From positions 62,001 to 126,000 of the forward strand of contig NZ_BCQW01000001.1 of NCBI RefSeq assembly GCF_001552275.1: a DNA stretch of 64,000 nucleotides. The letters run 5' to 3'. The stretch is from Amphibacillus sediminis NBRC 103570 (GTDB taxonomy: Bacteria > Bacillota > Bacilli > Bacillales > Amphibacillaceae). The notes under the pieces are model-generated. The model saw nothing but the letters and a program-made list of their open reading frames with translations. It did no database searches and was not told the origin of the DNA. Numbering within the stretch: position 1 is the stretch's first letter; each line of letters opens with the position of its first letter. Positions 35,600 through 44,763 of this stretch are shown one piece after another. Made by a program: the position numbers and the translations under genes.

Positions 35600-36783
35600 G
35601 ATAAAATCCACTCCTTTATCTCTTTGTAATCATTATTTAAATTTTTTTGTACGACCTCATACTCAATCTCTGTTAAATAAAGTTTAATCCAAGGACCACG
35701 GGTTCGATTTGGATAAAGTTTAATCAGCCTGTCACCATTAATATCAAGTTGTTTACGACTAACTATTGGTAGAGACTCTCTTATCGCAATGAGCTGTTTT
35801 GTTGTAACTCGTGTACTTGTAAGTTGTGAAATCAAACGGATAAACACATCGTCTAAGTCAGGAGGCAACTGGTAGAGTAGCCATTTTGACAAACTTTCTT
35901 CCTGATAGCATCTCCAAGCTTCTAGTAGCGTTTGACCCACCAGCTTTTCTTTATTCGATAATCGGTAAGCCTTACACCAATTGGATAAAAGTGGTGCATC
36001 CTCAACTTTAAGAATCAGATATGTCCAAATTTCGACTAAATAATCCACAGTCTGACTGTAGTCTAACAAAGGTTGAACTAGTTTCTCATTTTGTTCAAAA
36101 ACGGGTAACTGCTGAAATACCCCTAGCTGGATAGCATAATTAACAGCACGCCTGCTAGCTTGACCTTGGAACAATTTAACTAACTCAACGGTTATACGCT
36201 CTATAGCAATTTTTTTGATCCAATGGTTATATGTCTTAATCGTATCATATGATTGTTGGTCCAAATTGAAATTAAGTTGGCTAACAAATCGTAATGCTCT
36301 CAATATTCTTAGCGGATCCTCAGAGTAACGTTGTTTAGCTTGGCCAACACAACGAATTCGTTTAAGCTTTAAATCCGCTTGGCCATCAAATGGATCAATA
36401 ATCTCTCCACTTTCAGCTAAAGCCATGGCATTAATCGTAAAATCACGACGTGACAAATCTTCTTCAATCGATTCGACAAAATAAACCTCGTCGGGATGGC
36501 GAAAATCTGAATAACCCTTCTCAGTACGAAAAGTTGTAATTTCAAATGATTGATGCTGGTACCGAACTAACACTGTACCATGATTAATACCAATCGGTAT
36601 TACCTTTGAAAAGAGCTGCTGAATCATCTCTGGCTTTGCTGAAGTTGCAATATCAATATCATGAATGGGCTTTTCCAATAAATAATCCCTGACGGCTCCT
36701 CCTACGATATAGGCTTGGTATCCAGCTTTCTTTATCCTATTGATAACTGCCTTAGCTTTCTTCATGTCAGCATCTTGTCTCAT
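35575..36783 (-). CDS. cca: CCA tRNA nucleotidyltransferase
   Basis: 402-aa class II nucleotidyltransferase that adds or repairs the 3' CCA of tRNAs. Motifs: YIVGGAVRDYLLEKPIHDID (residues ~25-44, with the metal-binding DID), ITTFRTEKGYSD (~80), RRDFTINAMALA (~112) and RYSEDPLRILRALRFVSQL (~157). Its length is that of bacilli enzymes. ATG 36783 lies within the last codons of bshA and has AAGGATGAG upstream, suggesting coupling; ATG 36765 (MKKAKAV) is also possible. It overlaps birA downstream. Confidence 0.95.
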   Translation of the reverse strand: MRQDADMKKAKAVINRIKKAGYQAYIVGGAVRDYLLEKPIHDIDIATSAKPEMIQQLFSKVIPIGINHGTVLVRYQHQSFEITTFRTEKGYSDFRHPDEVYFVESIEEDLSRRDFTINAMALAESGEIIDPFDGQADLKLKRIRCVGQAKQRYSEDPLRILRALRFVSQLNFNLDQQSYDTIKTYNHWIKKIAIERITVELVKLFQGQASRRAVNYAIQLGVFQQLPVFEQNEKLVQPLLDYSQTVDYLVEIWTYLILKVEDAPLLSNWCKAYRLSNKEKLVGQTLLEAWRCYQEESLSKWLLYQLPPDLDDVFIRLISQLTSTRVTTKQLIAIRESLPIVSRKQLDINGDRLIKLYPNRTRGPWIKLYLTEIEYEVVQKNLNNDYKEIKEWILSCHPPERS

Positions 36784-37921
36784 TTAACTCATCCTTAAGT
36801 AACCGATAATAGAGTGCCTCATATTCTGACACAATCGTATTGGCATGAAATATACTTTGTACATCCTTAAGTGCCTGTTTTGAGAAAGCATGCCAGCTTT
36901 TTCGATCTGTTAATAATTCTACCGCGTGGGTACTGGCTCCTTTTATGTCTCCTAATGGTACTAGGTAACCATTTTCACCGTGCTTAATCACTTCTGGTAT
37001 CCCGCCAATTTTTGTTCCAATACACGGAACACCACAAGCCATCGCTTCGATTAGCACTAAGCCGAAGCTTTCCTTTTCAGACATAAGTAGCTTAAGATCT
37101 GCTATAGATAACAATGCAGGAATATTCTGCTGCTTACCCAAAAAAAGCACTTGGTTTTGAATTTGTAGTTGCTCAACTAATTCAGAAATAGCTGTATATT
37201 CTGGACCATCTCCAACGAGTAATAGCTTTGCTGGAATATGCTTGATAATTTCGGCAAACGTATGGATTACATCGTCAATTCGTTTAACCTTTCTAAAATT
37301 AGAGATATGAATAATGACCTTTTCATCACGTTTAATCTGATAGGCATCTTTTAAGTCACGTTTGTCTGAAGGATAATAGCGACTATGATCAATAAAATTG
37401 TAAATGACTTCTATCGGTTTGTTAACACTAAGATGGTCATAAGTGTCTTGGGCTAAACTATTGGAAACAGCCGTAACAACATCAGACTGTTCAATCCCAT
37501 ATTTAATCATTTTTTTCAGACTACGCTCAATACCTAAAATCGTAATATCAGTGCCATGTAATGTTGTAACAATTTTCACATCTTTATTAGCCATTTGTTT
37601 AGCAAGGATAGCACAAATCGCATGCGGCATCGCGTAGTGGACATGCAACACGTCTAACTGCTCCTGATCAATAACCTCAGCCATTTTATTCGCTAATGCC
37701 AAATCATAAGGCGGATACTGAAACACAGGATAGTGGTTCATTTCAACCTGATGATAATAGATATGTGGTGATATCATCTCTAAGCGAAAGGGCATATCTG
37801 ACGTAATAAAATGAATGTCATGACCTCGACTAGCTAATTGCTTGCCTAGCTCTGTCGCAACAATCCCAGAACCACCTACAGAAGGATAGCAGGTCACCCC
37901 AATTTTTAGCTTAGTCGTCAT
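36767..37921 (-). CDS. bshA: Bacillithiol synthesis glycosyltransferase BshA
   Basis: 384-aa GT4 glycosyltransferase that makes GlcNAc-malate, the first step of bacillithiol synthesis. The start MTTKLKIGVTCYPSVGGSGI and the SEKESFGLVLIEAMACGVPC block (~280-299, with the E-x7-E donor motif) are typical. TLHGTDITILG (~120) is also conserved. It follows mgsA with five bases between. In B. subtilis bshB1 (the deacetylase) sits between mgsA and bshA; here it is absent, so deacetylation must rely on a bshB elsewhere. Confidence 0.95.
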   Translation of the reverse strand: MTTKLKIGVTCYPSVGGSGIVATELGKQLASRGHDIHFITSDMPFRLEMISPHIYYHQVEMNHYPVFQYPPYDLALANKMAEVIDQEQLDVLHVHYAMPHAICAILAKQMANKDVKIVTTLHGTDITILGIERSLKKMIKYGIEQSDVVTAVSNSLAQDTYDHLSVNKPIEVIYNFIDHSRYYPSDKRDLKDAYQIKRDEKVIIHISNFRKVKRIDDVIHTFAEIIKHIPAKLLLVGDGPEYTAISELVEQLQIQNQVLFLGKQQNIPALLSIADLKLLMSEKESFGLVLIEAMACGVPCIGTKIGGIPEVIKHGENGYLVPLGDIKGASTHAVELLTDRKSWHAFSKQALKDVQSIFHANTIVSEYEALYYRLLKDELNETRC

Positions 37922-37926
37922 CGCGT

Positions 37927-38331
37927 TTATTCATCTTCCTTTACTACATCACGCCAAGCAAAAAAGCCTGCTTCAAGGGCGCGAATCATAATTTCTGCCC
38001 CAGCTAGATTTGTGACAAGTGGTATTTGATGCACATCACATAAACGCATTAAGGCACTAATATCTGGTTCGTGCGGTTGGGCTGTTAAAGGATCTCTAAA
38101 GAAGATGACAAGATCCATTTCATTTTCTGCAATTTTGGCACCAATTTGTTGGTCACCACCAATTGGACCGGATTGAAAGCGATGAACAGCAAGTCCTGTC
38201 GCTTCGCTAATTCGCTTTCCTGTCGTTCCTGTAGCAAATAACTGATGCTTTTGTAAAATATGCTGATACGAGATCGCAAATTCAATCATTAATTCTTTCT
38301 TTTCATCATGGGCAATTAACGATATTTTCAT
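37927..38331 (-). CDS. mgsA: Methylglyoxal synthase
   Basis: 134 aa; converts dihydroxyacetone phosphate to methylglyoxal, relieving sugar-phosphate build-up. Conserved: [13 protein letters not shown] start, ATGTTGKRI (~36, phosphate binding), [19 protein letters not shown] (~52-70), [18 protein letters not shown] (~74-91, with catalytic Asp), and the C-terminal [10 protein letters not shown]. Between dapB and bshA, as in B. subtilis except for the missing bshB1. Methylglyoxal is detoxified partly through bacillithiol, linking it to its neighbour. Confidence 0.96.
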   Translation of the reverse strand: MKISLIAHDEKKELMIEFAISYQHILQKHQLFATGTTGKRISEATGLAVHRFQSGPIGGDQQIGAKIAENEMDLVIFFRDPLTAQPHEPDISALMRLCDVHQIPLVTNLAGAEIMIRALEAGFFAWRDVVKEDE

Positions 38332-38364
38332 AAAAATAGCTCCCTCATTATAGTGTATTCATAA

Positions 38365-39168
38365 CTAATCTAGCATAAGGTATTCGAGACCATATACAAG
38401 CTCACTAAGATCCATAACATGATCAATAGCAAATTTTATTCCTGACATAAATGATTCACGGTGAAAAGAATCATGCTTAATCGTTAAGTTTTCACCAGGT
38501 CCACCAAAGATTACCTCTTGATGCGCCACCAATCCCGGCAGACGCACACTATGAATTTTCATGCCGTCAAAGTCTGCTCCTCTTGCACCATCTAGCGTCT
38601 CGTGTTCGTTTGGATGACCTTGTTGTTTGGCTTGTCGTTCTTGCTGTATTAATTCAGCTGTTTTTACTGCAGTACCTGAAGGGGCATCTAACTTTTGGTC
38701 GTGGTGCTTTTCGATAATCTCAACGTCGGGAAAATATTTAGCAGCCATTTTGGCGAATTGCATCATCAAGACTGCACCCATCGCGAAATTTGGTGCAATA
38801 ACTGCACCGATTTGCTTCTCTTTAGCTAAGGCTGTTAATTCATCGAGCTGTTCAGTTGTAAAGCCAGTTGTTCCTACCACAGGGCGTACGTTATTAAGTA
38901 AAGCTGCTTTTGTGTGCTTGTACCCTACTTTTGGACTTGTTAGGTCTATTAGTACATCGGCTTCTACCTCTGCCAAGCATTGATTAATATCATCGTAAAA
39001 AATAGCATCAAAGTCAGGTAATCCATCAATTTCATTTACACGTTTACCTTTATGGTGAAGATCGATACATGCAACAAGACTTAAATCTGAATGCTTCTTA
39101 ATCATTCTTAATGCCTCACTGCCCATTTTTCCACTTGCTCCAGCTACAACTACTTTTATTTGATCCAT
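38365..39168 (-). CDS. dapB: 4-hydroxy-tetrahydrodipicolinate reductase
   Basis: 267 aa; NAD(P)H-dependent step of lysine/diaminopimelate synthesis, needed for wall and for spore dipicolinate. Rossmann motif [16 protein letters not shown] (~5-20), GTTGFT (~97), [13 protein letters not shown] (~122), [20 protein letters not shown] (~151-170, with the catalytic His-His and Lys). I chose ATG 39168 because GGAGTG precedes it by six bases; the longer reading overlaps the mazG-like gene. It is followed by mgsA. Confidence 0.96.
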   Translation of the reverse strand: MDQIKVVVAGASGKMGSEALRMIKKHSDLSLVACIDLHHKGKRVNEIDGLPDFDAIFYDDINQCLAEVEADVLIDLTSPKVGYKHTKAALLNNVRPVVGTTGFTTEQLDELTALAKEKQIGAVIAPNFAMGAVLMMQFAKMAAKYFPDVEIIEKHHDQKLDAPSGTAVKTAELIQQERQAKQQGHPNEHETLDGARGADFDGMKIHSVRLPGLVAHQEVIFGGPGENLTIKHDSFHRESFMSGIKFAIDHVMDLSELVYGLEYLMLD

Positions 39169-39173
39169 GAGTT

Positions 39174-39515
39174 TCACTCCGTTTCTTTTTTTGTCCAACG
39201 TTCTTTATCTCTCGTCTCAATCTTTGTCATCGCTTGGTCAAAAGCCTCACTAACATCAATATTAAGAGAATTAGCAAATGATAAAGCAACAAACAAAATG
39301 TCTCCTAATTCATTTTCTATACTATTCGCTTCTTCCGAGCTTTTTTTTGGTTTTTCACCGAAGGAATGGTTAACCTCTCTAGCTAGTTCACCTACCTCCT
39401 CGGTAAATCTGGCCATCATAGCTAATGGACTAAAATAGCCTTCTTTGAACTGAGATATGTAATCATTAACACGCTTTTGCATAGCCATTGTGTTCGTTTT
39501 ATCATAATTCTGCAC
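39174..39515 (-). CDS. ypjD: MazG-type nucleotide pyrophosphohydrolase (YpjD)
   Basis: 113 aa, MazG-like all-alpha NTP pyrophosphohydrolase. The metal-binding signature EExxE...ExxD is present: [14 protein letters not shown] (~36-49) and [18 protein letters not shown] (~65-82). [20 protein letters not shown] is typical of the Bacillus YpjD group, thought to cleanse non-canonical NTPs. It lies immediately upstream of dapB and heads the mazG-dapB-mgsA-bshA run. The first ATG gives slightly more N-terminus than usual; MAMQKRV (residue 10) may be the real start. Confidence 0.92.
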   Translation of the reverse strand: MQNYDKTNTMAMQKRVNDYISQFKEGYFSPLAMMARFTEEVGELAREVNHSFGEKPKKSSEEANSIENELGDILFVALSFANSLNIDVSEAFDQAMTKIETRDKERWTKKETE

Positions 39516-39694
39516 GGTTAGGCCCTCTTTTCTATTGATAAACTAATTTCTCTAATTAATGTTAACGAAGGTTGCTTAGTTTGACAATTTTTTCACCTTA
39601 TTTACTCAACTTTCAATTCTAAAGTGACGGTGGCTCTTGTGCCAACAGCTATAAGCCTCTTGACTAGCCCGTTAATTTTATTTAACTTGATTTA

Positions 39695-39790
39695 GCAGAT
39701 GTCTCCCGCTTCTATAAGTGTGAGATATATGTACTTGTATTCCATTCAATCCCGGCTGATGCCGAAGAATTTCAGAGGCAATTTTTTGAG
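39695..39790 (+). repeat. Second dispersed repeat family, degenerate copy
   Basis: TTTAGCAGATGTCTCCCGC, then TTCTATAAGTGTGAGA (forming a hairpin with TCTCCCGCTT), ATGTACTTGTATTCCATTCA and CCCGGCTGATGCCGAAG match 24981-25095 in order. The hairpin is like IS200/IS605 right-end hairpins. No transposase nearby. Confidence 0.5.
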
Positions 39791-39946
39791 CAGGCTCAAT
39801 AAAATCTGGGTATAAACACGCCCAAGGTACATGTGATCAATGAAATCCACTTATTTATACCAAGTCGTACCCAAATCGTTTCTATCTGTGAAAGTTAAGT
39901 GCTTATTAGACAAAATGCTTATCCAATTCATTGTACAAAAAAAGAC

Positions 39947-39974
39947 ACCATCTGACAACGTATCAGATGGTGTG
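39947..39974 (-). terminator. Terminator after ypjA-ypjB-like genes
   Basis: ACACCATCTGA and TCAGATGGTGT form a perfect 11-bp stem; seven T follow on the minus strand. It begins ~30 bases past the 40007 stop. Confidence 0.88.
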
Positions 39975-40006
39975 AATGATCGAAACAATGTCTTTTTAAT
40001 AATCAA

Positions 40007-40234
40007 TTAAGAACGTTTTTTATGTTTGGCATCAATGTCGATTTGCTGAACATGGTCTTCTGGCTCGGCTTTTTTTGAAAAGATATATTTTTTAATAGCC
40101 ACATAGCCTAAGCACAAGATAATAATTGAAAAGACCATAATCATAGGTTTATACACTTGAAGCACGACTAGCTGTTTAACCGCTAAACGATACTGAACCT
40201 GCAATAATAAGTGGAGTGTGGCTAGTACAGGCAT
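40007..40234 (-). CDS. Short membrane protein, YpjB C-terminus-like
   Basis: 75 aa with one transmembrane helix (MIMVFSIIILCLGYVAIKKY, ~31-50) and a charged cytoplasmic tail (AEPEDHVQQIDIDAKHKKRS). It occupies the slot of the sporulation protein gene ypjB, next to ypjA, but is less than a third of the ~260-aa YpjB length. Only the C-terminal TM region is comparable. GGAGG eight bases before the ATG indicates it is still translated. The large extracytoplasmic domain is absent and there is no room for it (48 bases to ypjA). Either a truncated YpjB or an unrelated small membrane protein. Confidence 0.6.
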   Translation of the reverse strand: MPVLATLHLLLQVQYRLAVKQLVVLQVYKPMIMVFSIIILCLGYVAIKKYIFSKKAEPEDHVQQIDIDAKHKKRS

Positions 40235-40281
40235 TGTGACAGCCTCCCTAAGTTTTTATACTATAGGGTATTCTCATGTCG

Positions 40282-40887
40282 TTACGAACGTGTATCGGAT
40301 AGACGGGTTGTTTCCACTTGCTTTCTGACTGTTAAGTAATAGGCTATGCCTATTGAAGCGATACTTAGCCAAAAAGTAAAATAACCGATTTCATTCATAT
40401 ATAGATCTAACGAACGGTAGCGAGGCATCATCCCGAATATATAATCAATAAAATCATTATGGAGTGTCCATAAGCCTGCTATGACAAGATGACGCATTTT
40501 AAATCGGTAGAAAGGGGCATACAAAAGCGCTTGAATAGCCATCGCCCCATGTGATGCAATCAGCATATAACCTTGCCAAGGTAGATTGCCATCGACGAAT
40601 AAGCTTAAAATATTCATAACGACTGCCCAAATGCCATACTTAAATAAGGTAATCATTGCAAGTGCTTCAATGTATGGGACATGTTTTTTAAAAAGATAGA
40701 AACCAAGGAATATAGTAAAAAACAAACTCGCAGTCGGGCTATCTGGTACAAATATTAAAAAAATAGCAGGGGTTTGAGCTAACTGATTTCCATACCAGAA
40801 GTAACCATAGATAGTCCCAAGTAAATTGACTAAAAATAAAAAAATTAGGGTCATGCGGTGCTTTAAGATAGCAAAAATAATATCCAT
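40282..40887 (-). CDS. ypjA: YpjA family membrane protein (DUF1405)
   Basis: 201 aa with about six transmembrane helices (LIFLFLVNLLGTIYGYFWYG, FLIFVPDSPTASLFFTIFLG, and others). It has the DUF1405 motif FVPDSPTASLFF and the HNDFIDYIFGMMPRYRSLD region (~143-161). B. subtilis YpjA is the same size and lies between qcrC and ypjB. Here the qcrABC genes that normally precede it are absent and dispersed repeat copy C stands in their place. Function unknown. Confidence 0.9.
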   Translation of the reverse strand: MDIIFAILKHRMTLIFLFLVNLLGTIYGYFWYGNQLAQTPAIFLIFVPDSPTASLFFTIFLGFYLFKKHVPYIEALAMITLFKYGIWAVVMNILSLFVDGNLPWQGYMLIASHGAMAIQALLYAPFYRFKMRHLVIAGLWTLHNDFIDYIFGMMPRYRSLDLYMNEIGYFTFWLSIASIGIAYYLTVRKQVETTRLSDTRS

Positions 40888-41047
40888 GTTTAGAAAGGCT
40901 CCATTCTATGTACAAAATATTGGATGTACATCCTTAATATTGCTGCCATGCTTTTAATGACTATCTATAATTTACACTATGCGATTAAAATGAATCAAGC
41001 CATATCTAAATCGATCATTCAAATGCGTTAACGTATTTGCGCCCAGA

Positions 41048-41272
41048 TTTTATCACAATGTAACTGGCTGAGGCTGCGATTACTCGCCCCATCGCAGGGC
41101 TTTTGTAAAACTCCCTATTCAAGAAATAAGAGAACACGTCATGTCTAAGTGAGGGACCCAACAGCCAGTAACGGCCGGATTATCAACTAACGTTCAGGAT
41201 GCTGACTAATTTAGCGACGTCGTGTCGCAACGTCTGCACGAGCACATCCTATCCGTCAAAACCCCCACTTTA
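41048..41272 (+). repeat. Dispersed structured repeat, copy C (at qcrABC position)
   Basis: ~225 bases from TTTTATCACAATGTAACTGG to AAAACCCCCACTTTA. Outer stem ACTGGCTG/CAGCCAGT and the hairpin around GCTGCGATTACTCG are kept (GAGGC/GCCCC now imperfect), and TCCCT/AGGGA remains in the central helix. The distal part has CGACGTCGTGTCGCAACGTCTGCACGAGCAC in common with copy D. The gap 40888-41342 has no gene. Confidence 0.85.
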
Positions 41273-41342
41273 TCAAGTGGGAGACTTTGGCCGGACGAGG
41301 TTAAAGCCAAAATTGTACCCCTTACTCTGATGGTAAGGGGTA

Positions 41343-41918
41343 TTAATCATCTAAATAAATTTGATCAGAATCGTAATCCTTTTTTAATAGATCTAGCTCT
41401 TTGGTATATTTGTTGAAGCTGTACAGATCCTGTTGGTCTAATGCTTGATCAATTTTAGCTAATAATTGTTTTTTTCTAGCTTGAAAAAGGGTGAAATTGA
41501 GAAATTCATGAGCAAGGATTTTTTCGCGTTTTGTTATAAAAAAGTCATCCGGTAAAAAAGGATTATCCTCTAAAACGGCACTGTATTCTGCGCTCTGATG
41601 GGCATTTTCAAATGATAATTGAATATAGATCGGTTCATGACGATTTAACCTTATGTCATGAAACGACTTCTCTGCATCTGTTGTCACTATATGATCTTTA
41701 TAAAAGCGAAAGGGAACATCATTTGAACATTTACTTGAAATAATAATTCCTCTAGGACAAAAACGTGCCTCACGGATAAAGTGAACATTAGCTAATAAGC
41801 TCTCATGATTAGTCAGGTAGTTTAAAATCCAGACACTCTCTCTTTTTTTTAATTGATAATGTTCTAAAAACCAATGAATAAATGCTTTTTTATCTTGAAT
41901 TGATACCGACGTACTCAT
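41343..41918 (-). CDS. ypiB: YpiB family protein (UPF0302 with IDEAL domain)
   Basis: 191 aa. The UPF0302 domain covers ~1-140 (KKAFIHWFLEHYQLKKRE, HFIREARFCPRGIIIS) and a C-terminal IDEAL motif lies at ~153-190 (KKQLLAKIDQALDQQD). The family is found next to ypiA and aroE in bacilli; its exact role is unknown. I chose ATG 41918 since AGGAGG is nine bases upstream. It follows ypiA after 45 bases. In respiring bacilli ypiF and qcrABC come next; here there is none. Confidence 0.92.
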   Translation of the reverse strand: MSTSVSIQDKKAFIHWFLEHYQLKKRESVWILNYLTNHESLLANVHFIREARFCPRGIIISSKCSNDVPFRFYKDHIVTTDAEKSFHDIRLNRHEPIYIQLSFENAHQSAEYSAVLEDNPFLPDDFFITKREKILAHEFLNFTLFQARKKQLLAKIDQALDQQDLYSFNKYTKELDLLKKDYDSDQIYLDD

Positions 41919-41963
41919 CTCCGCTTCCCTCCTAATCATTCTCTAGGAAAGTAAAAATAGTGG

Positions 41964-43214
41964 TTAATCGTTAAGTCTTGCCAAATAGGTTTCAATTTCA
42001 GTATCACTCGGTTCAATGGCTAAATAACGATTAAAAATAGTCATGGCTTCTTTCATTTTCCCCTCTTCAACCAAGAAGTAACCATATGATTTTAGAAAAT
42101 CACCGTCATCTTTAAAAGCATGATAAGCATCTTGATAGCAGCTTAAAGCTTGATCATATAATTCTTCAGCTTCGTATGCTTTGGCTAGCTCCCATTTATA
42201 ATATCCATCCTCCTCACCTTGTTCTATAATATGAGTTAACAGATCAATTATTGCTTGAAAATCACTATCTCTGCGATAATTTTCTACTAAGTAAAGAACA
42301 GCTTCTTTAAATCCTGGATCAATCGAGATGGCTTCTCGAGCATAACGGTAGCTTTGATCAGAAAAACCACAGCGCTGAGCCAATCGGGCAGCAATTAGGA
42401 GAAGCTCCTTATTCAAAGGATCAAGTTTTATACCAGTTTCCGCCAATTCATATCCTTCCTCAATCTGTCCCGTCTCTTCATATGCCTTTGCTAACAGCGG
42501 GTAAACTGAGACGAATTCTGGATCTTGTTTAAGCACCTCTTCCCAGGCATGAACGGCAATATCAAATCGGTCCAGCCTTGTAGCTACGAATCCATATCGA
42601 AATAATACATCTGCTTCTTCCTTTTCGGCCTCCTGATAGTAATGTAAGGCCTGCTCAAATTCACCGATAGTAGCATAGGCTTCGGCTAACCGTAGAGCAA
42701 TGTCAACCTGAACCATTAAGCTTGATGATTGATAAACCTTTTGGTAATAGGTCACAGCTTTTTGGTATTCACCGTTCGAAAAGGCTAATTCCCCAAGTGC
42801 AAAATCAATTAAGGTCTCCTGGGGCGCTAATTGTTTTGCCTCAATTAGCTTTTGTTCAGCTACTTCATAAAGACCTTGGCTTTGATATAAGTCAGCTGTG
42901 GTAAGTAATGCCGGCAAGTAATCGTCACTATTAACATCGATTTTCGTTAACAAGTCGAGTGCCTCTTGATCCTGATCAGATTCAATATAAATTTCCGCTA
43001 AAGTTAACATAATCTGTCCGTCATTCGGATTGCTTGCTAATAAATTTAATAATAGCTCCCTTGCTTCCTCTAATAACCCTAATTCCAAATATAAATCAGC
43101 TATGGAAAATTGTTCTTCTTCAGTTGCTTTAGACTTGTATTGCTTTAATATCGTTAATGCTTGATCAACTTGGTCATTTTCAATAAGCTGTACGGCTTGG
43201 TAAATTTGATTCAC
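41964..43214 (-). CDS. ypiA: TPR-repeat protein YpiA
   Basis: 416-aa cytosolic protein built almost entirely of tetratricopeptide repeats (at least ten 34-residue units, for example GLLEEARELLLNLLASNPND, EYQKAVTYYQKVYQ, GQIEEGYELAETGIKLDPLN, GKMKEAMTIFNRYLAIEPSD). It is a likely protein-interaction scaffold; function not established. The place between aroE (here aroA) and ypiB matches B. subtilis. Strongly acidic, few basic residues. Start ATG 43214. Confidence 0.9.
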   Translation of the reverse strand: MNQIYQAVQLIENDQVDQALTILKQYKSKATEEEQFSIADLYLELGLLEEARELLLNLLASNPNDGQIMLTLAEIYIESDQDQEALDLLTKIDVNSDDYLPALLTTADLYQSQGLYEVAEQKLIEAKQLAPQETLIDFALGELAFSNGEYQKAVTYYQKVYQSSSLMVQVDIALRLAEAYATIGEFEQALHYYQEAEKEEADVLFRYGFVATRLDRFDIAVHAWEEVLKQDPEFVSVYPLLAKAYEETGQIEEGYELAETGIKLDPLNKELLLIAARLAQRCGFSDQSYRYAREAISIDPGFKEAVLYLVENYRRDSDFQAIIDLLTHIIEQGEEDGYYKWELAKAYEAEELYDQALSCYQDAYHAFKDDGDFLKSYGYFLVEEGKMKEAMTIFNRYLAIEPSDTEIETYLARLND

Positions 43215-43426
43215 TAATGGTCCAGTCCTTTCACTACTTGCTTAGAATAGCTTCATCATATCGAAAAAGCATAGATTATTCAATTAAAAAGTGAGTCACT
43301 AAAACTTTAATCGTTTAGCCCAAATCTCTCAATACGTCTAACCATTTCTTGTACCAGCATCCATTGTTCAAAGCGTGTTGTATATAGCCGATAGCGCGTG
43401 GGAATTGGTCCTAGAAAAGATGAAAA

Positions 43427-43465
43427 GCCAAACGCATCTGTTTAAAGATACGCTTAGCTTTGGCT
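43427..43465 (-). terminator. Probable terminator of the aro operon
   Basis: AGCCAAA (43427-43433) pairs with TTTGGCT (43459-43465), extended by CGCATC/GATACG inside; TTTTC follows on the minus strand. It overlaps the aroA stop codon. Confidence 0.55.
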
Positions 43466-44750
43466 AAACTAGTTTATTTAAATCTTCAAAAAAGCCTGGA
43501 TAAGAAACATTAATCGCATCAGGATTTTCTAATATCACTTCCTGCTGACAAACTAAAGAGGCAATCGCAATCATCATCCCAATACGATGATCACCATAAG
43601 ATTCAACGTTTGTCCCAGTCAACGGTGTCACACCCTTAATAACCATCCCATCTTCTGTTGGGTTAATATGAGCACCTAATTTAGTCAAAACATTAGCGAC
43701 TGTTGCGATACGATCCGTTTCTTTAAACCGCAATTCTTCGGCATCCTTAATGACCGTTTCCCCTTTCGCTTGAGTAGCTAGTAAAGCAGCAATCGGTAGC
43801 TCATCAATCATTCTTGGGATTACATCACCAGCAATCGTTATACCTTTAAGCTCAGAATATTCAACGGTGATGGTTCCAACCTTCTCCCCACCAATAGTTG
43901 ATGTTTCAACAATAGAAAGCTTTGCGCCCATGGCTTTCACTACATCAAGAATACCTGTCCGTGTAGGATTTAATCCAACATGCTCTATGGTAATTTTACT
44001 ACCTGGAACCATTGCTGCCGCTCCAATAAAAAAGGCTGCCGAAGAGATATCGCCAGGAACTTGAATGGATGTCCCCTTTAAAGACTGCTTACCTTTTATC
44101 TTAACTGTAAGACCTTGGACATCAACTTTTGCTCCAAAGGCTTGTAGCATGTTCTCTGTATGATCACGAGTTTTAGTTTTTTCGACTACAGTGGTTGTTC
44201 CTTCCGCTAACAGCCCAGCCAGTAGAACTCCTGACTTGACCTGTGCACTCTTTACTGGCGGATGATAAGTGATTCCAGTTAGTTGCTGCCCTCTTACTGC
44301 TAAAGGAAGGTATTTACCCTTAGCACGTCCATCAATTTTAGCCCCCATTGTTCGGAGAGGATCGGTGATTCGATCCATTGGGCGTTTCGTTAGTGAATTA
44401 TCACCATAGAGAGTTGAATGAAAAGGTAAACCGGCTAATACTCCTAATAACAACCGGGCTGTTGTCCCCGAATTACCAAGATTAATGGGTTCTAATGGTT
44501 CTTTCAATTCTTCAATACCTTTGCCAGTAATGGTGACGACTTGATTGTCTTGCTCAATCTCTATCCCCATTGCTCTAAATGCAGCAATGGTAGCAAGACA
44601 ATCCTCACCATTAAGGAAATTGGTGATTATTGTTGTTCCTTTGGCGAGGGAACCTAAGATGACGGAACGGTGAGAAATTGATTTATCTCCAGGAACGCAA
44701 AGCTTTCCTCGCAAAACACCCCTTTGGCCCTTAAGTTTGATATGTTGCAA
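43464..44750 (-). CDS. aroA: 5-enolpyruvylshikimate-3-phosphate synthase
   Basis: 428-aa shikimate-pathway enzyme joining shikimate-3-phosphate and PEP (named aroE in B. subtilis). It starts MQHIKLKGQRGVLRGKLCVP, with GDKSISHRSVILGSLAKG (~22-39) and LGNSGTTARLLLGVLAGLPF (~91-110), and ends with the KETDRI and YGDHRIGMM motifs (~341, ~385). LGNSGTTAR has Ala in the position of class II (glyphosate-tolerant) forms, as is typical in Gram-positives. Last gene of aroC-aroB-aroH-hisC-tyrA-aroA. Confidence 0.96.
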   Translation of the reverse strand: MQHIKLKGQRGVLRGKLCVPGDKSISHRSVILGSLAKGTTIITNFLNGEDCLATIAAFRAMGIEIEQDNQVVTITGKGIEELKEPLEPINLGNSGTTARLLLGVLAGLPFHSTLYGDNSLTKRPMDRITDPLRTMGAKIDGRAKGKYLPLAVRGQQLTGITYHPPVKSAQVKSGVLLAGLLAEGTTTVVEKTKTRDHTENMLQAFGAKVDVQGLTVKIKGKQSLKGTSIQVPGDISSAAFFIGAAAMVPGSKITIEHVGLNPTRTGILDVVKAMGAKLSIVETSTIGGEKVGTITVEYSELKGITIAGDVIPRMIDELPIAALLATQAKGETVIKDAEELRFKETDRIATVANVLTKLGAHINPTEDGMVIKGVTPLTGTNVESYGDHRIGMMIAIASLVCQQEVILENPDAINVSYPGFFEDLNKLV

Positions 44751-44763
44751 GTTGATAGACCCC

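Larger units (their letters stand above)
39516..40006. other. 491-base intergenic region between ypjB-like gene and mazG
   Basis: No coding sequence is seen. It holds a degenerate second-family repeat (39695-39790), a terminator (39947-39974) and, at its low-coordinate end, the region upstream of the mazG-like gene, where I cannot place a convincing promoter. Confidence 0.6.
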
